Source: JANMZR01 sp040385875
GTDB lineage: Bacteria; Bacteroidota; Bacteroidia; Cytophagales; Spirosomataceae
DNA length: 64,000 nt
NCBI GenBank assembly: GCA_040385875.1
Contig: JAZKGO010000043.1
Coordinates: 1 to 64,000 of the forward strand
Reading direction: 5' to 3'
Part shown: positions 16,563-25,709 of the stretch, one piece after another
Layout: the number at the start of each line of letters is the position of its first letter
Numbering within the stretch: position 1 is the stretch's first letter
Made by a program: the position numbers and the translations under genes
The notes under the pieces: generated by a model
The model's input: the letters and a program-made list of their open reading frames with translations, nothing else
What the model was told of the DNA's origin: nothing
The model's database searches: none

Positions 16563-18590
16563 TTAAATTGCCGATTTCTCCATAATCTCTTTGAACTGAG
16601 GATTTATATTTTTATAACCCAATGAGATTGCTTTTAGATAATCAGCCTTAGCCTTGCCCATATTTTTGAGTAAATAGTAAGAAGTGGCTCTTTCATAATA
16701 AAATAGGCCAATGTTCACCTCGTCACCTAATTCAATCGCTCGGGTATAATCAGCGATTGATTCTTCCAATCGGTTAAGCATTCTTTTTTGCATACCCCTT
16801 TCGAAAATAATATTGGATTTATAGGGGTCGTATTTCAAATATTCGTCAAAATCTTTGATCGCATTTTCATGGTCGTTTTTTAGATTATAAATCAACGACC
16901 GATTCAGATAACCTGATATTTGATCGGGTTTAATTTTTAAACCTTCATTTAAACTGGCCAACGATTGATCAAAATCACCCAATTTGGCGTACATAGCTCC
17001 TCGATTAATCAGAAATTCGCCATCATTAGGTTTGAGTTCAATGGCTCGGTTTAGGTCGTTTAAAGCCATCATCAAGGTATCTTTTGAGTTGCCAGAAATA
17101 TCGAAATATAATTTTGAACGGCTGTTAAGTGTTTGAGGTTCAGGCTTTAAGGCTATAGCACTCGCATAATCATTGATGGCCAAGTCATACCTTTTCATAG
17201 AGCGATAATAGTTGGCTCTATTACCATAAGGAGTGGTGATTTTATCATAATACTTTAAAACATGTGTCCATAAAGTGCCAGAATTTTCCCAAATTTTCAC
17301 TTGATTTTTAGTAATGTAGATATAAAAAATAGTGATAAAAACTGAGGTTGCGATAATGGGAATTTTATATTTCACCGATTGGCTGGCTTTATCCACTAGA
17401 TAGCCAAAGCAATAGAAAAGCCCGAAATAAGCAATATAGGTAAATCGGTCGGCAATAAAACCTTGACCCGCCGCTAATATTTGCAAAAGGAAAAATATGT
17501 TAAAAATGAAAAACAAAAGTCCAAAAACCAAGACTGTCCATTTTTTTACAAAACCTTGATACAGTGCATATAGAGTGATGGGCAATAGTAGCATTGTAGG
17601 ATAAAAGCCAGCGGGTATTTTGGCTGGGTAGGGGTAAAGCGGTGACATTTCATAGGGTACGATTGATTTTATCAAATAAACCATATAACTGTAGGAACCA
17701 ATAAATGTCCTTTGCCAAAAGGGATAGGTAGTCACGTTGGCTTCCAATGAATTGTTGTCTTTTAAAACATAAATGCCATACACACCAAATAAAATGGATA
17801 ATGCGAAAAGAGGTATTTTGTTCCAAACCGATTTCCAATTGAATTCTTTTGTGATTAAATAGTCAACAGCAATGAGTGAGAGGGGTAAGGTTACTGCCTG
17901 TATTTTTGAAAAAAGAGACAATATGAAAAACAGATAAACCAAAACTAAATTTATTATTTTTTTATTGGTCTTAAAATTGATATAACACAAAAAGGAAGCT
18001 AAAAAGAAGAGCCCAAAAAGCACGTCTTTTCGCTCGGTTACCCATGCGACCGATTCCACTCTCATGGGGTGGATGCCAAATAGAATAGTGGTAAAAGCGG
18101 CTCCTATCAGCCCCAATCCCAATTTTCTTGAAATTAGGAACACCAGCAAAACGGAAATTAAGTGTAAAAATAGATTGGTAGAATGCCATCCTCCTGGTGA
18201 TTTAAGCCCATTAAATTCGCCTTCGCCTCTATATTTGTGCTCCAATGCGAATGTCCAAATAGCTAAAGGATTATAGTTGCCTATTACATCAGTTTTGAAT
18301 ATTTCCTTTGAGTTGGCTCCAAAATTTTCCTTATTTAAGGAGGTAATCAATTTATTTTCATAGAAATTATTAGGGTCATCCCAATTCACAAATTCGTAGT
18401 TTTTCACTGCGGAAAAACTGAAATAAGTGATAATAAGGATAGTGGCGACGGTTATATAATGCTTTAGATCGAAAGCCTTTGAATGGGTGATTACAGCTTT
18501 ATTTTCTGCTTTTTGAAAATCTGTAACTGTACTTTTTTGAATAATCTGCCTCTTGATTTGCTCTTTTGGAACTTTGTTTTTTTTTGACAT
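16563..18590 (-). CDS. TMTC-like GT-C membrane protein with C-terminal TPR repeats
   Basis: 675 residues from the ATG at 18590; a TTG at 18617 would overlap the promoter box and is rejected. A lysine-rich cytosolic start is followed by about ten membrane helices (roughly residues 40-440). The first large loop has the NWDDPNNF acidic motif of GT-C enzymes; HPMRVESVAWVTERKDVLFG is the signature block shared with TMTC-type O-mannosyltransferase relatives. Residues about 460-670 are TPR units (AINDYASAIALKP, ALNDLNRAIELKPND, SLASLNEGLKIKPDQ, AIKDFDEYLKYDP, SIADYTRAIELGD). It probably transfers sugar from a lipid carrier to exported protein or glycan. Acceptor unknown. Confidence 0.8.
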   Translation of the reverse strand: MSKKNKVPKEQIKRQIIQKSTVTDFQKAENKAVITHSKAFDLKHYITVATILIITYFSFSAVKNYEFVNWDDPNNFYENKLITSLNKENFGANSKEIFKTDVIGNYNPLAIWTFALEHKYRGEGEFNGLKSPGGWHSTNLFLHLISVLLVFLISRKLGLGLIGAAFTTILFGIHPMRVESVAWVTERKDVLFGLFFLASFLCYINFKTNKKIINLVLVYLFFILSLFSKIQAVTLPLSLIAVDYLITKEFNWKSVWNKIPLFALSILFGVYGIYVLKDNNSLEANVTTYPFWQRTFIGSYSYMVYLIKSIVPYEMSPLYPYPAKIPAGFYPTMLLLPITLYALYQGFVKKWTVLVFGLLFFIFNIFFLLQILAAGQGFIADRFTYIAYFGLFYCFGYLVDKASQSVKYKIPIIATSVFITIFYIYITKNQVKIWENSGTLWTHVLKYYDKITTPYGNRANYYRSMKRYDLAINDYASAIALKPEPQTLNSRSKLYFDISGNSKDTLMMALNDLNRAIELKPNDGEFLINRGAMYAKLGDFDQSLASLNEGLKIKPDQISGYLNRSLIYNLKNDHENAIKDFDEYLKYDPYKSNIIFERGMQKRMLNRLEESIADYTRAIELGDEVNIGLFYYERATSYYLLKNMGKAKADYLKAISLGYKNINPQFKEIMEKSAI

Positions 18591-18614
18591 ATTGGTTTTC
18601 GAGGTTTTTTTATA

Positions 18615-18622
18615 CAAATATA
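18615..18622 (-). promoter_or_regulatory. -7 box TATATTTG before the TMTC-like gene
   Basis: Exact TAnnTTTG on the minus strand, 24 bp upstream of the ATG at 18590. It overlaps the alternative TTG at 18617 and so supports the ATG start. No clear -33 box. Confidence 0.4.
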
Positions 18623-18673
18623 AAATTTTCAGTTAAAATTTGTTGAATATACTCGAAACCTTTCCCAAACCAA

Positions 18674-19561
18674 TCAACCTTCAATAGCTGTAGCTTGTCT
18701 TTTTCGAAACTTTTCGATTTGCCCTACAAAAAGCCCGATAAGTACGATTCCAGTGCCAGCAAATGTATGCCAAGTTACAGGCTCATTGAGCAATAGATTG
18801 GAATATAAAAAGCCGAAAATAGGGCATAAAAATAACCATATTGAAGCCTTCACTGGGTCAACACTGAGCAAATATAGCCATAATTGAACAGCGAGAATAG
18901 ACACCGGAAATATAAGCCAAGAGACTGACAGCCAAAACTTTAAGTCAAAAGTATTCAATTCTTTTTCATAAAAATATAGGGTGAGAGGCAGTAGCATAAT
19001 CCCACCTAAAAACACCTGCCAACCATTGATTACCAGCCTGTCTAAATTCCAAACTTTGCTGGAATAATAAACGGTTCCTAAAGAATAGGAAAGCATGCTG
19101 ATGAGCAAAATGACGAGCCCCTCAGTATCAGCATAACTAATTTTTAATAGGGGATAAGTCGCTAAAATTACACCCGTCATCCCAAAAACTAAACCCATCC
19201 ATTCATGAAATTTGCTATTTTTTTTGAGTAAAATAGCAGCCAAAATAGTGATAAAAAGAGGGTTAGTGGCGGTGGAAAGGCTACCAATACCTGCAGACAC
19301 ATGTTTGATAGCCACCACAAAGGCTCCTAAATAAAGTGTCACATTGAGAAAACCATAGATGGTCAATTGGCCCAGTTCTGTTTTGGAGATTTTAATACTT
19401 TTTTTTGTAAAAATGGCAAATGCAAGCATGATTAAACCAGCCAAAATAAATCGAACATTGGCCAAAACAAATGGCTCGGCTGATCCTAATCCAATTTTCG
19501 TAGCTGCCGAAGCCGAGGCCCAAAAAATGGCAAATACTATTCCAACTAAAATATTTTTCAT
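18674..19561 (-). CDS. EamA/DMT family transporter
   Basis: 295 residues from the ATG at 19561 (MKNILVGIVFAIFWASASAATKIGL), the typical family start; an in-frame ATG at 19687 would add 42 mostly polar residues and is less likely. Ten hydrophobic helices in two EamA repeats (about 1-140 and 150-285), the first with SAEPFVLANVRFILAGLIML and the second with DPVKASIWLFLCPIFGFLYSNLLLNEPVTW. It exports or imports small metabolites across the inner membrane; substrate not predictable. Ends with a basic tail. Confidence 0.85.
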   Translation of the reverse strand: MKNILVGIVFAIFWASASAATKIGLGSAEPFVLANVRFILAGLIMLAFAIFTKKSIKISKTELGQLTIYGFLNVTLYLGAFVVAIKHVSAGIGSLSTATNPLFITILAAILLKKNSKFHEWMGLVFGMTGVILATYPLLKISYADTEGLVILLISMLSYSLGTVYYSSKVWNLDRLVINGWQVFLGGIMLLPLTLYFYEKELNTFDLKFWLSVSWLIFPVSILAVQLWLYLLSVDPVKASIWLFLCPIFGFLYSNLLLNEPVTWHTFAGTGIVLIGLFVGQIEKFRKRQATAIEG

Positions 19562-19729
19562 TTGCAAATATGTATAAAAATGGTTTATTGAAACAACTAT
19601 AGGAACAATATCGGCCATTTTGTCGTTTAAATAGTAGTTAATTGTCATTCTGTCTTGAAAAAGTCGTTTGGTTATAAAATTGAGCATGGTTTATTTACCA
19701 ATCAAAAATTTGGATGATTGAAAAGGAAA

Positions 19730-20116
19730 ATGAAAAGTAAAATCGAAATACCGAAAGAAATTTTAGCCACCATAGATTTTAATAATACGCTATTGGGTGG
19801 CGCAGTAGAACCTCAAATTAGTATGGAGACTTCGGATGAGGGCATTGAGGTGAATTTGAAAATGCCAGGTTTGGCACCAGATGATTTGAAAGTGGATATT
19901 GTGGATAATAGGTTGTTGCTTTATTATTTGCAACCTGTACTGAGCAATAACGAAAAGTTTGGCTTTATGACAAGAAGTTTAAGTACTGTTTTTCTGCCAG
20001 AAAATATTGATAGGGAGTCCATAACAGCCATTTATGAAAATAAAGCTTGGAAAATTAACCTGCCAATAGATCAATTTAAAAAGGGATTTAACAAAAAAAT
20101 AGACATTAAGTATTAG
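19730..20116 (+). CDS. Small heat shock protein, Hsp20/alpha-crystallin family
   Basis: 128 residues from the ATG at 19730. The alpha-crystallin domain runs about residues 30-128: PQISMETSDEGIEVNLKMPGLAPDDLKVDIVDNRLLLYY is the beta2-beta5 region with the conserved PGL(x)DD(I/L)KV block, and ITAIYENKAWKINLPI is the late beta8-beta9 region (A-x-[FY]-x-[ND]-G-x-L equivalent). It lacks the C-terminal IxI motif common in oligomeric Hsp20 proteins and is shorter than most, so it may be a divergent member. ATP-independent chaperone by family. A terminator follows. Confidence 0.75.
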   Translation: MKSKIEIPKEILATIDFNNTLLGGAVEPQISMETSDEGIEVNLKMPGLAPDDLKVDIVDNRLLLYYLQPVLSNNEKFGFMTRSLSTVFLPENIDRESITAIYENKAWKINLPIDQFKKGFNKKIDIKY

Positions 20117-20139
20117 TTATAGTTTAGGGATTAGAGTTG

Positions 20140-20169
20140 AAAAAAGGTTGCGATATTCGTGACCTTTTT
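20140..20169 (+). terminator. Rho-independent terminator after the Hsp20 gene
   Basis: AAAAAAGGT pairs with ACCTTTTTTT across a 13-base loop that can itself pair weakly (CG/CG). Ends in a T run. Lies 24 bp after the Hsp20 stop. Confidence 0.65.
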
Positions 20170-20245
20170 TTATGCATAATAGTCGACTTAACTTCAGAAC
20201 CTTTTAAAAAATTGCTGAAAAATATTATATTTATAAAAAAAACAG

Positions 20246-21679
20246 ATGAATATGCCATTGAGAGTGACTCTTTTCCTTTTATGTACCTTTTCGTTCCGTA
20301 TTCATGGGCAAGAAGCCTATTTGAAATATATTGAGGATCATCGCCTTCATTATAATTCTATGGCTACTCAGATTTGGGAATGGGCAGAGCCTGGCTATTT
20401 GGAATACAAAACAACAGAATTGCTTCAGAAGGAACTCGAAAGTGAAGGCTTTTCAATTCAAAAAAACATTGCAAATATTCCCACTGCTTTCATTGCAAGT
20501 TATGGATCTGGAAAACCAGTTATTGCCATTTTAGCTGAAATGGATGCTTTGCCTGGCCTTTCTCAGGAGGCAGTTCCTGAGCGAAAGCCTTTACTGTCAG
20601 GGGCTTATGGGCATGGTTGTGGTCATAATTTATTCGGTGTTGGTTCAGTGGCGGCAGCTATTTCTATCAAAAAATATTTAGAGAAATGGAATGGAAAAGG
20701 TACGATTAAGCTGATAGGTACCCCTGCTGAAGAGGGAGCTGGTGGAGGCAAAACTTATTTGGTACAAGCAGGAGTATTTTCAGAAGTGGATGCTGTATTG
20801 CATTGGCATCCAGGTGATAATAATAACGCAAGTCCTAATTCTTCATTTGCCTATAGAGTTGCCAATTTTAAATTTAATGGTTTAGCGGCCCATGCTTCAT
20901 CTGCTCCTGAAAAAGGTCGGTCGGCATTAGATGCCGTGGAGGCGATGAATTATATGGTCAATCTTATGCGTGAGCATATTTCACCCGAGACTAGAATCCA
21001 TTATGTGATTAAAAATGGTGGACTTACTTCTAATATAGTACCCGATTACGCTATGGTAGAATATACGGTACGTAACCCTACCGCTCAAGGAATGGAAGAA
21101 GTTTGGAACAGAGTCATGAAGGCTGCCCAAGCGGCAGCTTTGGGTACTGAAACCACCATGAATTATGAAATTATGGCGGGATTGTACAATCTTTTACCCA
21201 ATGAATCGCTTGCAAAAGCAATGCAAGCCAGCCTTGAAAAAGTGGGCGGAGTGCCTTATAATGAGGCAGATATAAAATTTGCAGAGCAAATTAGGAAAAC
21301 AATTAATAGCAACAACTTAGTACCAATTACGAACGCTCAGAAAGTGGAGAAATATAATCTTGCGGGTATGTTTCCAGCCTCCACTGATGTGGGCGATGTA
21401 AGCTGGGTAGTACCTACTGCTGGCCTTTCCATTGCCACATGGGTGCCTGGCGTGCCAGCGCATAGTTGGCAAGCGGTAGCTTGTGATGGGATGGATATTG
21501 GCTTTAAAGGCATGTTGAATGCCGCCAAAACTATCGCCATGACTGGGGTAAATCTTTTCCAAAACCCAGCCCTAATTCAAACTGCCAAAGAGGAGTTGTA
21601 CATTGCAAGAGGCTCAAAATCATTTACTTACAAATCGTTGGCAGGGGATAGAAAGCCACCTTTGGATTATCGCAAGTAA
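20246..21679 (+). CDS. M20 family amidohydrolase/peptidase (AbgB-like), secreted
   Basis: 477 residues with a signal peptide (MNMPLRVTLFLLCTFSFRIHGQ). Peptidase M20D fold: IAILAEMDALPG, GAYGHGCGHNLFG (metal ligand region near residue 120), GTPAEEGAGGGKTYLVQAG (catalytic E-E), the dimerisation domain from about 200 to 320 with AAHASSAPEKGRSALDA, and DVGDVSWVVPTAG plus HSWQAVACDG near the C-terminus. The aminobenzoyl-glutamate utilisation protein B group has this arrangement. It would hydrolyse an N-acyl or peptide amide bond in the periplasm; two metal ions expected. The stop is 23 bp from the convergent metH stop. Confidence 0.88.
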   Translation: MNMPLRVTLFLLCTFSFRIHGQEAYLKYIEDHRLHYNSMATQIWEWAEPGYLEYKTTELLQKELESEGFSIQKNIANIPTAFIASYGSGKPVIAILAEMDALPGLSQEAVPERKPLLSGAYGHGCGHNLFGVGSVAAAISIKKYLEKWNGKGTIKLIGTPAEEGAGGGKTYLVQAGVFSEVDAVLHWHPGDNNNASPNSSFAYRVANFKFNGLAAHASSAPEKGRSALDAVEAMNYMVNLMREHISPETRIHYVIKNGGLTSNIVPDYAMVEYTVRNPTAQGMEEVWNRVMKAAQAAALGTETTMNYEIMAGLYNLLPNESLAKAMQASLEKVGGVPYNEADIKFAEQIRKTINSNNLVPITNAQKVEKYNLAGMFPASTDVGDVSWVVPTAGLSIATWVPGVPAHSWQAVACDGMDIGFKGMLNAAKTIAMTGVNLFQNPALIQTAKEELYIARGSKSFTYKSLAGDRKPPLDYRK

Positions 21680-21702
21680 TATTTAGAAGTCTAAACCTAA
21701 TA

Positions 21703-24700
21703 TTAATCATAATTCAAAACCGGTCCCAACCATCTTTCGGCATAAGCTTTTTCGTAACCCGTTTTGGAAACGTAATCTTCCACTTGGTCTTTTGAAATTT
21801 TTCCTAGCCCAAAATATTTGCTTTGTGGCAAACTATAATACATGCCTGAAACGGAGGAGGCTGGATACATGGCTAGGCTTTCGGTTAATTTTATACCAAT
21901 CTGATTTTCAGCATCTAACAATTTAAAAAGAGGTCTTTTTAAATTATGATCAGGGCAGGCTGGGTAGCCTGGTGCTGGGCGAATGCCTTGGTATTTTTCC
22001 GAGATAATTTCTTCGTTCGTTAAGTTTTCCTTATTCACATAACCCCAATATTGCGTGCGGACTTTTTTATGCAAAAGCTCTGCAAAAGCCTCCGCAAATC
22101 GGTCAGCCAGAGCTTTCACCATGATCGAATTATAATCGTCCAAAGCGATTTCAAACTCTTTCGCTTTTTCGTCTGCACCAAAAATAGAGACTGCAAAACC
22201 GCCTGTATAATCCCGAATGCCCGTTTCTACTGGAGCAATATAGTCCGCAATACTCAAATTGGGCAAACCAGATCCTTTTTGGCCTTGCTGGCGTAAATGT
22301 TGGTATTTTGCAACGGTTTCGTTTCTATTTTCTTTGTAAATTTTATGGTCGTGCGTTAAATCGGAACAAGAACTTGTATGGCCTTCGTCAATTACCTCAT
22401 GTGCAAAAATCAGTTGAGTATCGGCATCAACAGTATTGGTTGGCCAAAAGCCGATTACGGCGCTGGCTTGCAACCATTTTTCTTGAATTAATTTCGCCAA
22501 CATTTCCTTTGCATCAGCCAAAAGTTGCGTTGCTTGCTCGCCTACTACGCTGTCTGTGAGTATTTTGGGGTAGCGGCCGTGCAAATCCCAAGTTTGGAAA
22601 AAGGGCGTCCAATCAATAAATTCAGCAATTTCTTTTAATGAATAATTTTCAAAAACCTTTGTTCCCAAAAATGTCGGCTTTTTTATTTCTGTAGTTGACC
22701 AGTCGATTTTTAATTTATTTTTGCGGGCCTCTGTTAATGAAATATAGTTTTTTGCCGTTTGTTTATTGGCATATTCTTTCCGAAATTCTACATATTCTTG
22801 CTTCACATCTGCTTTGTAATTTTCATTCAAATCGGGGCTTAGCAAATTACTCGCCACAGGCACAGATTTCGAAGCATCCAATACATAAACCACTGATCCT
22901 GAGTAATGTGGGTCAATTTTTACTGCCGTATGCACACGAGAAGTAGTAGCTCCGCCAATTAAAAGCGGTATTTTCATTTTACGCTTTTCCATTTCCTTGG
23001 CCATATATACCATTTCGTCAAGAGATGGAGTAATTAAACCACTCAAACCGATGATGTCTACATTGTGTTTTTGGGCTTCGTCCAATATTTTTTCAGCTGG
23101 TACCATCACACCTAAGTCGATGATTTCGAAGTTGTTACAGGCTAAAACCACACCCACAATATTTTTTCCAATATCATGCACATCGCCTTTTACTGTGGCC
23201 ATTAATATTTTTCCAGCGTTTTGTGAAACATCACCATTTCTTAATTTTTCTTCCTCTAAAAATGGCAGCAAATAAGCCACGGCCTTTTTCATCACTCTAG
23301 CAGACTTTACTACTTGTGGCAAGAACATTTTTCCCGCTCCAAAAAGGTCTCCCACCACGTTCATTCCGTCCATCAACGGGCCTTCAATTACCTTTAGTGG
23401 ACTTAAATATTTTACTCTAGCCTCTTCAGTATCTGCGTCCACAAAGTCGATTATACCTTTTACTAAAGCATGTGTAATTCGTTCTTCAACTGTGCCTAAT
23501 CTCCATTCCAAAACCGCTTTTTCCGTTTCAGCAGATTGACCTTTCATGCCTTCAGCAATTTCTAAAAGTCGGTCGGCAGCATCGTCTCGGCGATTTAACA
23601 ACACATCTTCAATACGTTCCAGAAGGTCTTTTGGAATATTATCATAAATTTCAAGCATGGTAGGGTTCACAATTCCCATGTCCATACCCGCTAGGCGACC
23701 GTGGTACAAAAAGGCCGAGTGAATGGCCTCACGCATTTTGTTATTGCCTCTGAATGAGAACGATACGTTGCTCACACCCCCACTCACATGTACATGTGGG
23801 AGGTTTTCCCGCACCCATTTTGTGGCTTCAAAAAAGGAAATAGCGTTGATTTTATGTTCTTCAATACCAGTGGCCACTGGGAAAATATTCAAGTCAAAAA
23901 TGATATCAGTGGCTGGAAAACCCACTTTATTTACCAGCACATCATAACTTCTTTTGGCAATTTCTATTCGACGTTCTGTATTATCTGCTTGGCCGTCTTC
24001 ATCAAAAGCCATCACAATTACCGCCGCACCGTATTGTTTTACCAAAGTAGCTTGCCGAATAAATTCTTCCTCACCACCTTTTAAACTAATGGAATTCACA
24101 ATTGATTTACCTTGAACGCATTTCAAACCCGCTTCAATAATTTCCCATTTTGAGGAATCAATCATCACTGGCACTCTGGAAATGTCTGGTTCTGAGGCCA
24201 TTAGATTCAAGAAAGTGGTCATGGCATATACCCCATCCAACATTCCTTCGTCCATATTTACGTCCACTACATTCGCACCACCTGTTACTTGGTCTTGTGC
24301 AATTGCCAAAGCGGCTTCGTATTTTTCTTCTTTAATTAGTTTCAAAAACTTGGCAGAACCGGTTACGTTTGTTCGTTCGCCCACATTTACAAAGCCCAAT
24401 TCTTTAGTCAAGGTCATTGGTTCTAAGCCAGATAGCCTTAAAAGAGGCTCAATTTCTGGTTTTTGACGAGGCTTAAATTCTTTGGCAATTTTTACAAATT
24501 CGGCAATATGATCTGGTGTGGTTCCGCAGCAACCACCCAAAATATTCACATAACCTTCCTCTAAAAACTCCCGAACTTGCTCCCCCATAAAGGCTGGTGA
24601 CTCGTCATAAGCACCCATTTCATTGGGCAAGCCAGCGTTGGGATGCACTGTTATAAAGGTATTGGCAACCCTCGATAATTCCGCCAAATAAGGCTTCAAA

Positions 24701-25464
24701 GCTCTTGCCCCTAAAGCACAATTCAAGCCAACAGAAAGTAATTCCCCATGTGAAACGGAGTTGTAAAATGCCTCAGAAGTTTGCCCAGTCAAGGTTCTAC
24801 CCGACTGATCGGTGATAGTTCCCGAGACCATAATGGGCATATCGAAGTTGGGATTTTTCAATTTTCGCTCCACAATCACTTGATTACAAGCCATTATGGC
24901 GGCTTTGCAATTGAGTGTATCGGTAACGGTTTCTATCAATAAAGTATCCACTCCACCATCAATCAAAGCATTGGCTTGATCTGTGAAGGCGACAATTAGT
25001 TCGTCGTAAGTGATGGCACGGTAGCCAGGATTATTCACATCGGGCGAAAGAGAAGAAAGTTTGGTGGTTGGTCCAATTGATCCCGCCACAAATCGAGGCT
25101 TTTCAGGTGTTTTTTTGGTGTATTCGTCGGCTGCTTGTCTGGCAATTTTTGCACCGTCGAAGTTCATTTCATACACAAATTCCTCCATGTGGTAGTCGGC
25201 CATGGCCACTGTGGTGCCGCTGAAAGTATTGGTTTCGATAATATCGGCACCCGCTTCCAAATATTGACGGTGAATATCCAAAATCACATCAGGGCGACTC
25301 ATGGAAAGCATATCGTTATTGCCCTTCACTTCATGCGGAAAACCCTTAAACTTTTCACCACGATAATCGGCATCAGTAAGCTTAAAACGCTGAATCATAG
25401 TACCCATAGCACCGTCCAACACCAATATTCTTTCCTGTAAAATTTCCCTGATATTCTTCTTCAT
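21703..25464 (-). CDS. metH: Cobalamin-dependent methionine synthase
   Basis: 1253 residues from the ATG at 25464 (MKKNIREILQERILVLDGAMGTMIQ). All four modules are present in order. Homocysteine-binding domain (about 1-330) with zinc ligands in LNCALGA and GGCCGTTPDHI; methyltetrahydrofolate-binding TIM barrel (about 345-610, GERTNVTGS); cobalamin-binding domain with GDVHDIGKNIV, the axial ligand being H763; and the C-terminal SAM-dependent reactivation domain with RPAPGYPACPDH. Remethylates homocysteine to methionine. Full length, no frameshift. I see no cobalamin or SAM riboswitch in the 245 bp upstream. Confidence 0.97.
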   Translation of the reverse strand: MKKNIREILQERILVLDGAMGTMIQRFKLTDADYRGEKFKGFPHEVKGNNDMLSMSRPDVILDIHRQYLEAGADIIETNTFSGTTVAMADYHMEEFVYEMNFDGAKIARQAADEYTKKTPEKPRFVAGSIGPTTKLSSLSPDVNNPGYRAITYDELIVAFTDQANALIDGGVDTLLIETVTDTLNCKAAIMACNQVIVERKLKNPNFDMPIMVSGTITDQSGRTLTGQTSEAFYNSVSHGELLSVGLNCALGARALKPYLAELSRVANTFITVHPNAGLPNEMGAYDESPAFMGEQVREFLEEGYVNILGGCCGTTPDHIAEFVKIAKEFKPRQKPEIEPLLRLSGLEPMTLTKELGFVNVGERTNVTGSAKFLKLIKEEKYEAALAIAQDQVTGGANVVDVNMDEGMLDGVYAMTTFLNLMASEPDISRVPVMIDSSKWEIIEAGLKCVQGKSIVNSISLKGGEEEFIRQATLVKQYGAAVIVMAFDEDGQADNTERRIEIAKRSYDVLVNKVGFPATDIIFDLNIFPVATGIEEHKINAISFFEATKWVRENLPHVHVSGGVSNVSFSFRGNNKMREAIHSAFLYHGRLAGMDMGIVNPTMLEIYDNIPKDLLERIEDVLLNRRDDAADRLLEIAEGMKGQSAETEKAVLEWRLGTVEERITHALVKGIIDFVDADTEEARVKYLSPLKVIEGPLMDGMNVVGDLFGAGKMFLPQVVKSARVMKKAVAYLLPFLEEEKLRNGDVSQNAGKILMATVKGDVHDIGKNIVGVVLACNNFEIIDLGVMVPAEKILDEAQKHNVDIIGLSGLITPSLDEMVYMAKEMEKRKMKIPLLIGGATTSRVHTAVKIDPHYSGSVVYVLDASKSVPVASNLLSPDLNENYKADVKQEYVEFRKEYANKQTAKNYISLTEARKNKLKIDWSTTEIKKPTFLGTKVFENYSLKEIAEFIDWTPFFQTWDLHGRYPKILTDSVVGEQATQLLADAKEMLAKLIQEKWLQASAVIGFWPTNTVDADTQLIFAHEVIDEGHTSSCSDLTHDHKIYKENRNETVAKYQHLRQQGQKGSGLPNLSIADYIAPVETGIRDYTGGFAVSIFGADEKAKEFEIALDDYNSIMVKALADRFAEAFAELLHKKVRTQYWGYVNKENLTNEEIISEKYQGIRPAPGYPACPDHNLKRPLFKLLDAENQIGIKLTESLAMYPASSVSGMYYSLPQSKYFGLGKISKDQVEDYVSKTGYEKAYAERWLGPVLNYD

Positions 25465-25488
25465 TGTATCCCAATTATTAATCGAATA

Positions 25489-25496
25489 CAAATTTA
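25489..25496 (-). promoter_or_regulatory. -7 box TAAATTTG before metH
   Basis: Exact TAnnTTTG on the minus strand, 24 bp upstream of the metH ATG at 25464. No convincing -33 box. Confidence 0.4.
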
Positions 25497-25654
25497 GCAC
25501 AAACAGATAAAACATTTGCGTTGATAAATATTTTTGGTATATTTACCTATGAAATATAATTAATTGTTATTTTTTAACTATTTAATTGAATTTTGGTAGA
25601 AAATTTGAGTATTGGAAAACTACCTTAAAAATAAATAAGCTTTTTGCATTATAC

Positions 25655-25669
25655 TTGGCAGAGTGCCAA
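25655..25669. promoter_or_regulatory. Operator-like palindrome TTGGCA-GAG-TGCCAA
   Basis: Perfect 6-bp inverted repeat with a 3-bp centre in the 245-bp divergent region between metH and the hypothetical gene at 25710. It is not followed by a T run, so an operator is likelier than a terminator. The rest of this region is AT-rich and shows no other structure. Confidence 0.35.
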
Positions 25670-25709
25670 TTCAATCAATTAAAAACATAATTTAAAGCAA
25701 AGTATAATT

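Noticed and set aside
20137..20334. 65-residue frame before the amidohydrolase
   Set aside because: It starts in the Hsp20 terminator and overlaps the amidohydrolase signal peptide in another frame; no recognisable content.
25465..25709. Cobalamin or SAM riboswitch upstream of metH
   Set aside because: I looked for the B12-box and SAM-type core sequences on the minus strand and saw none; only AT-rich sequence and one palindrome.
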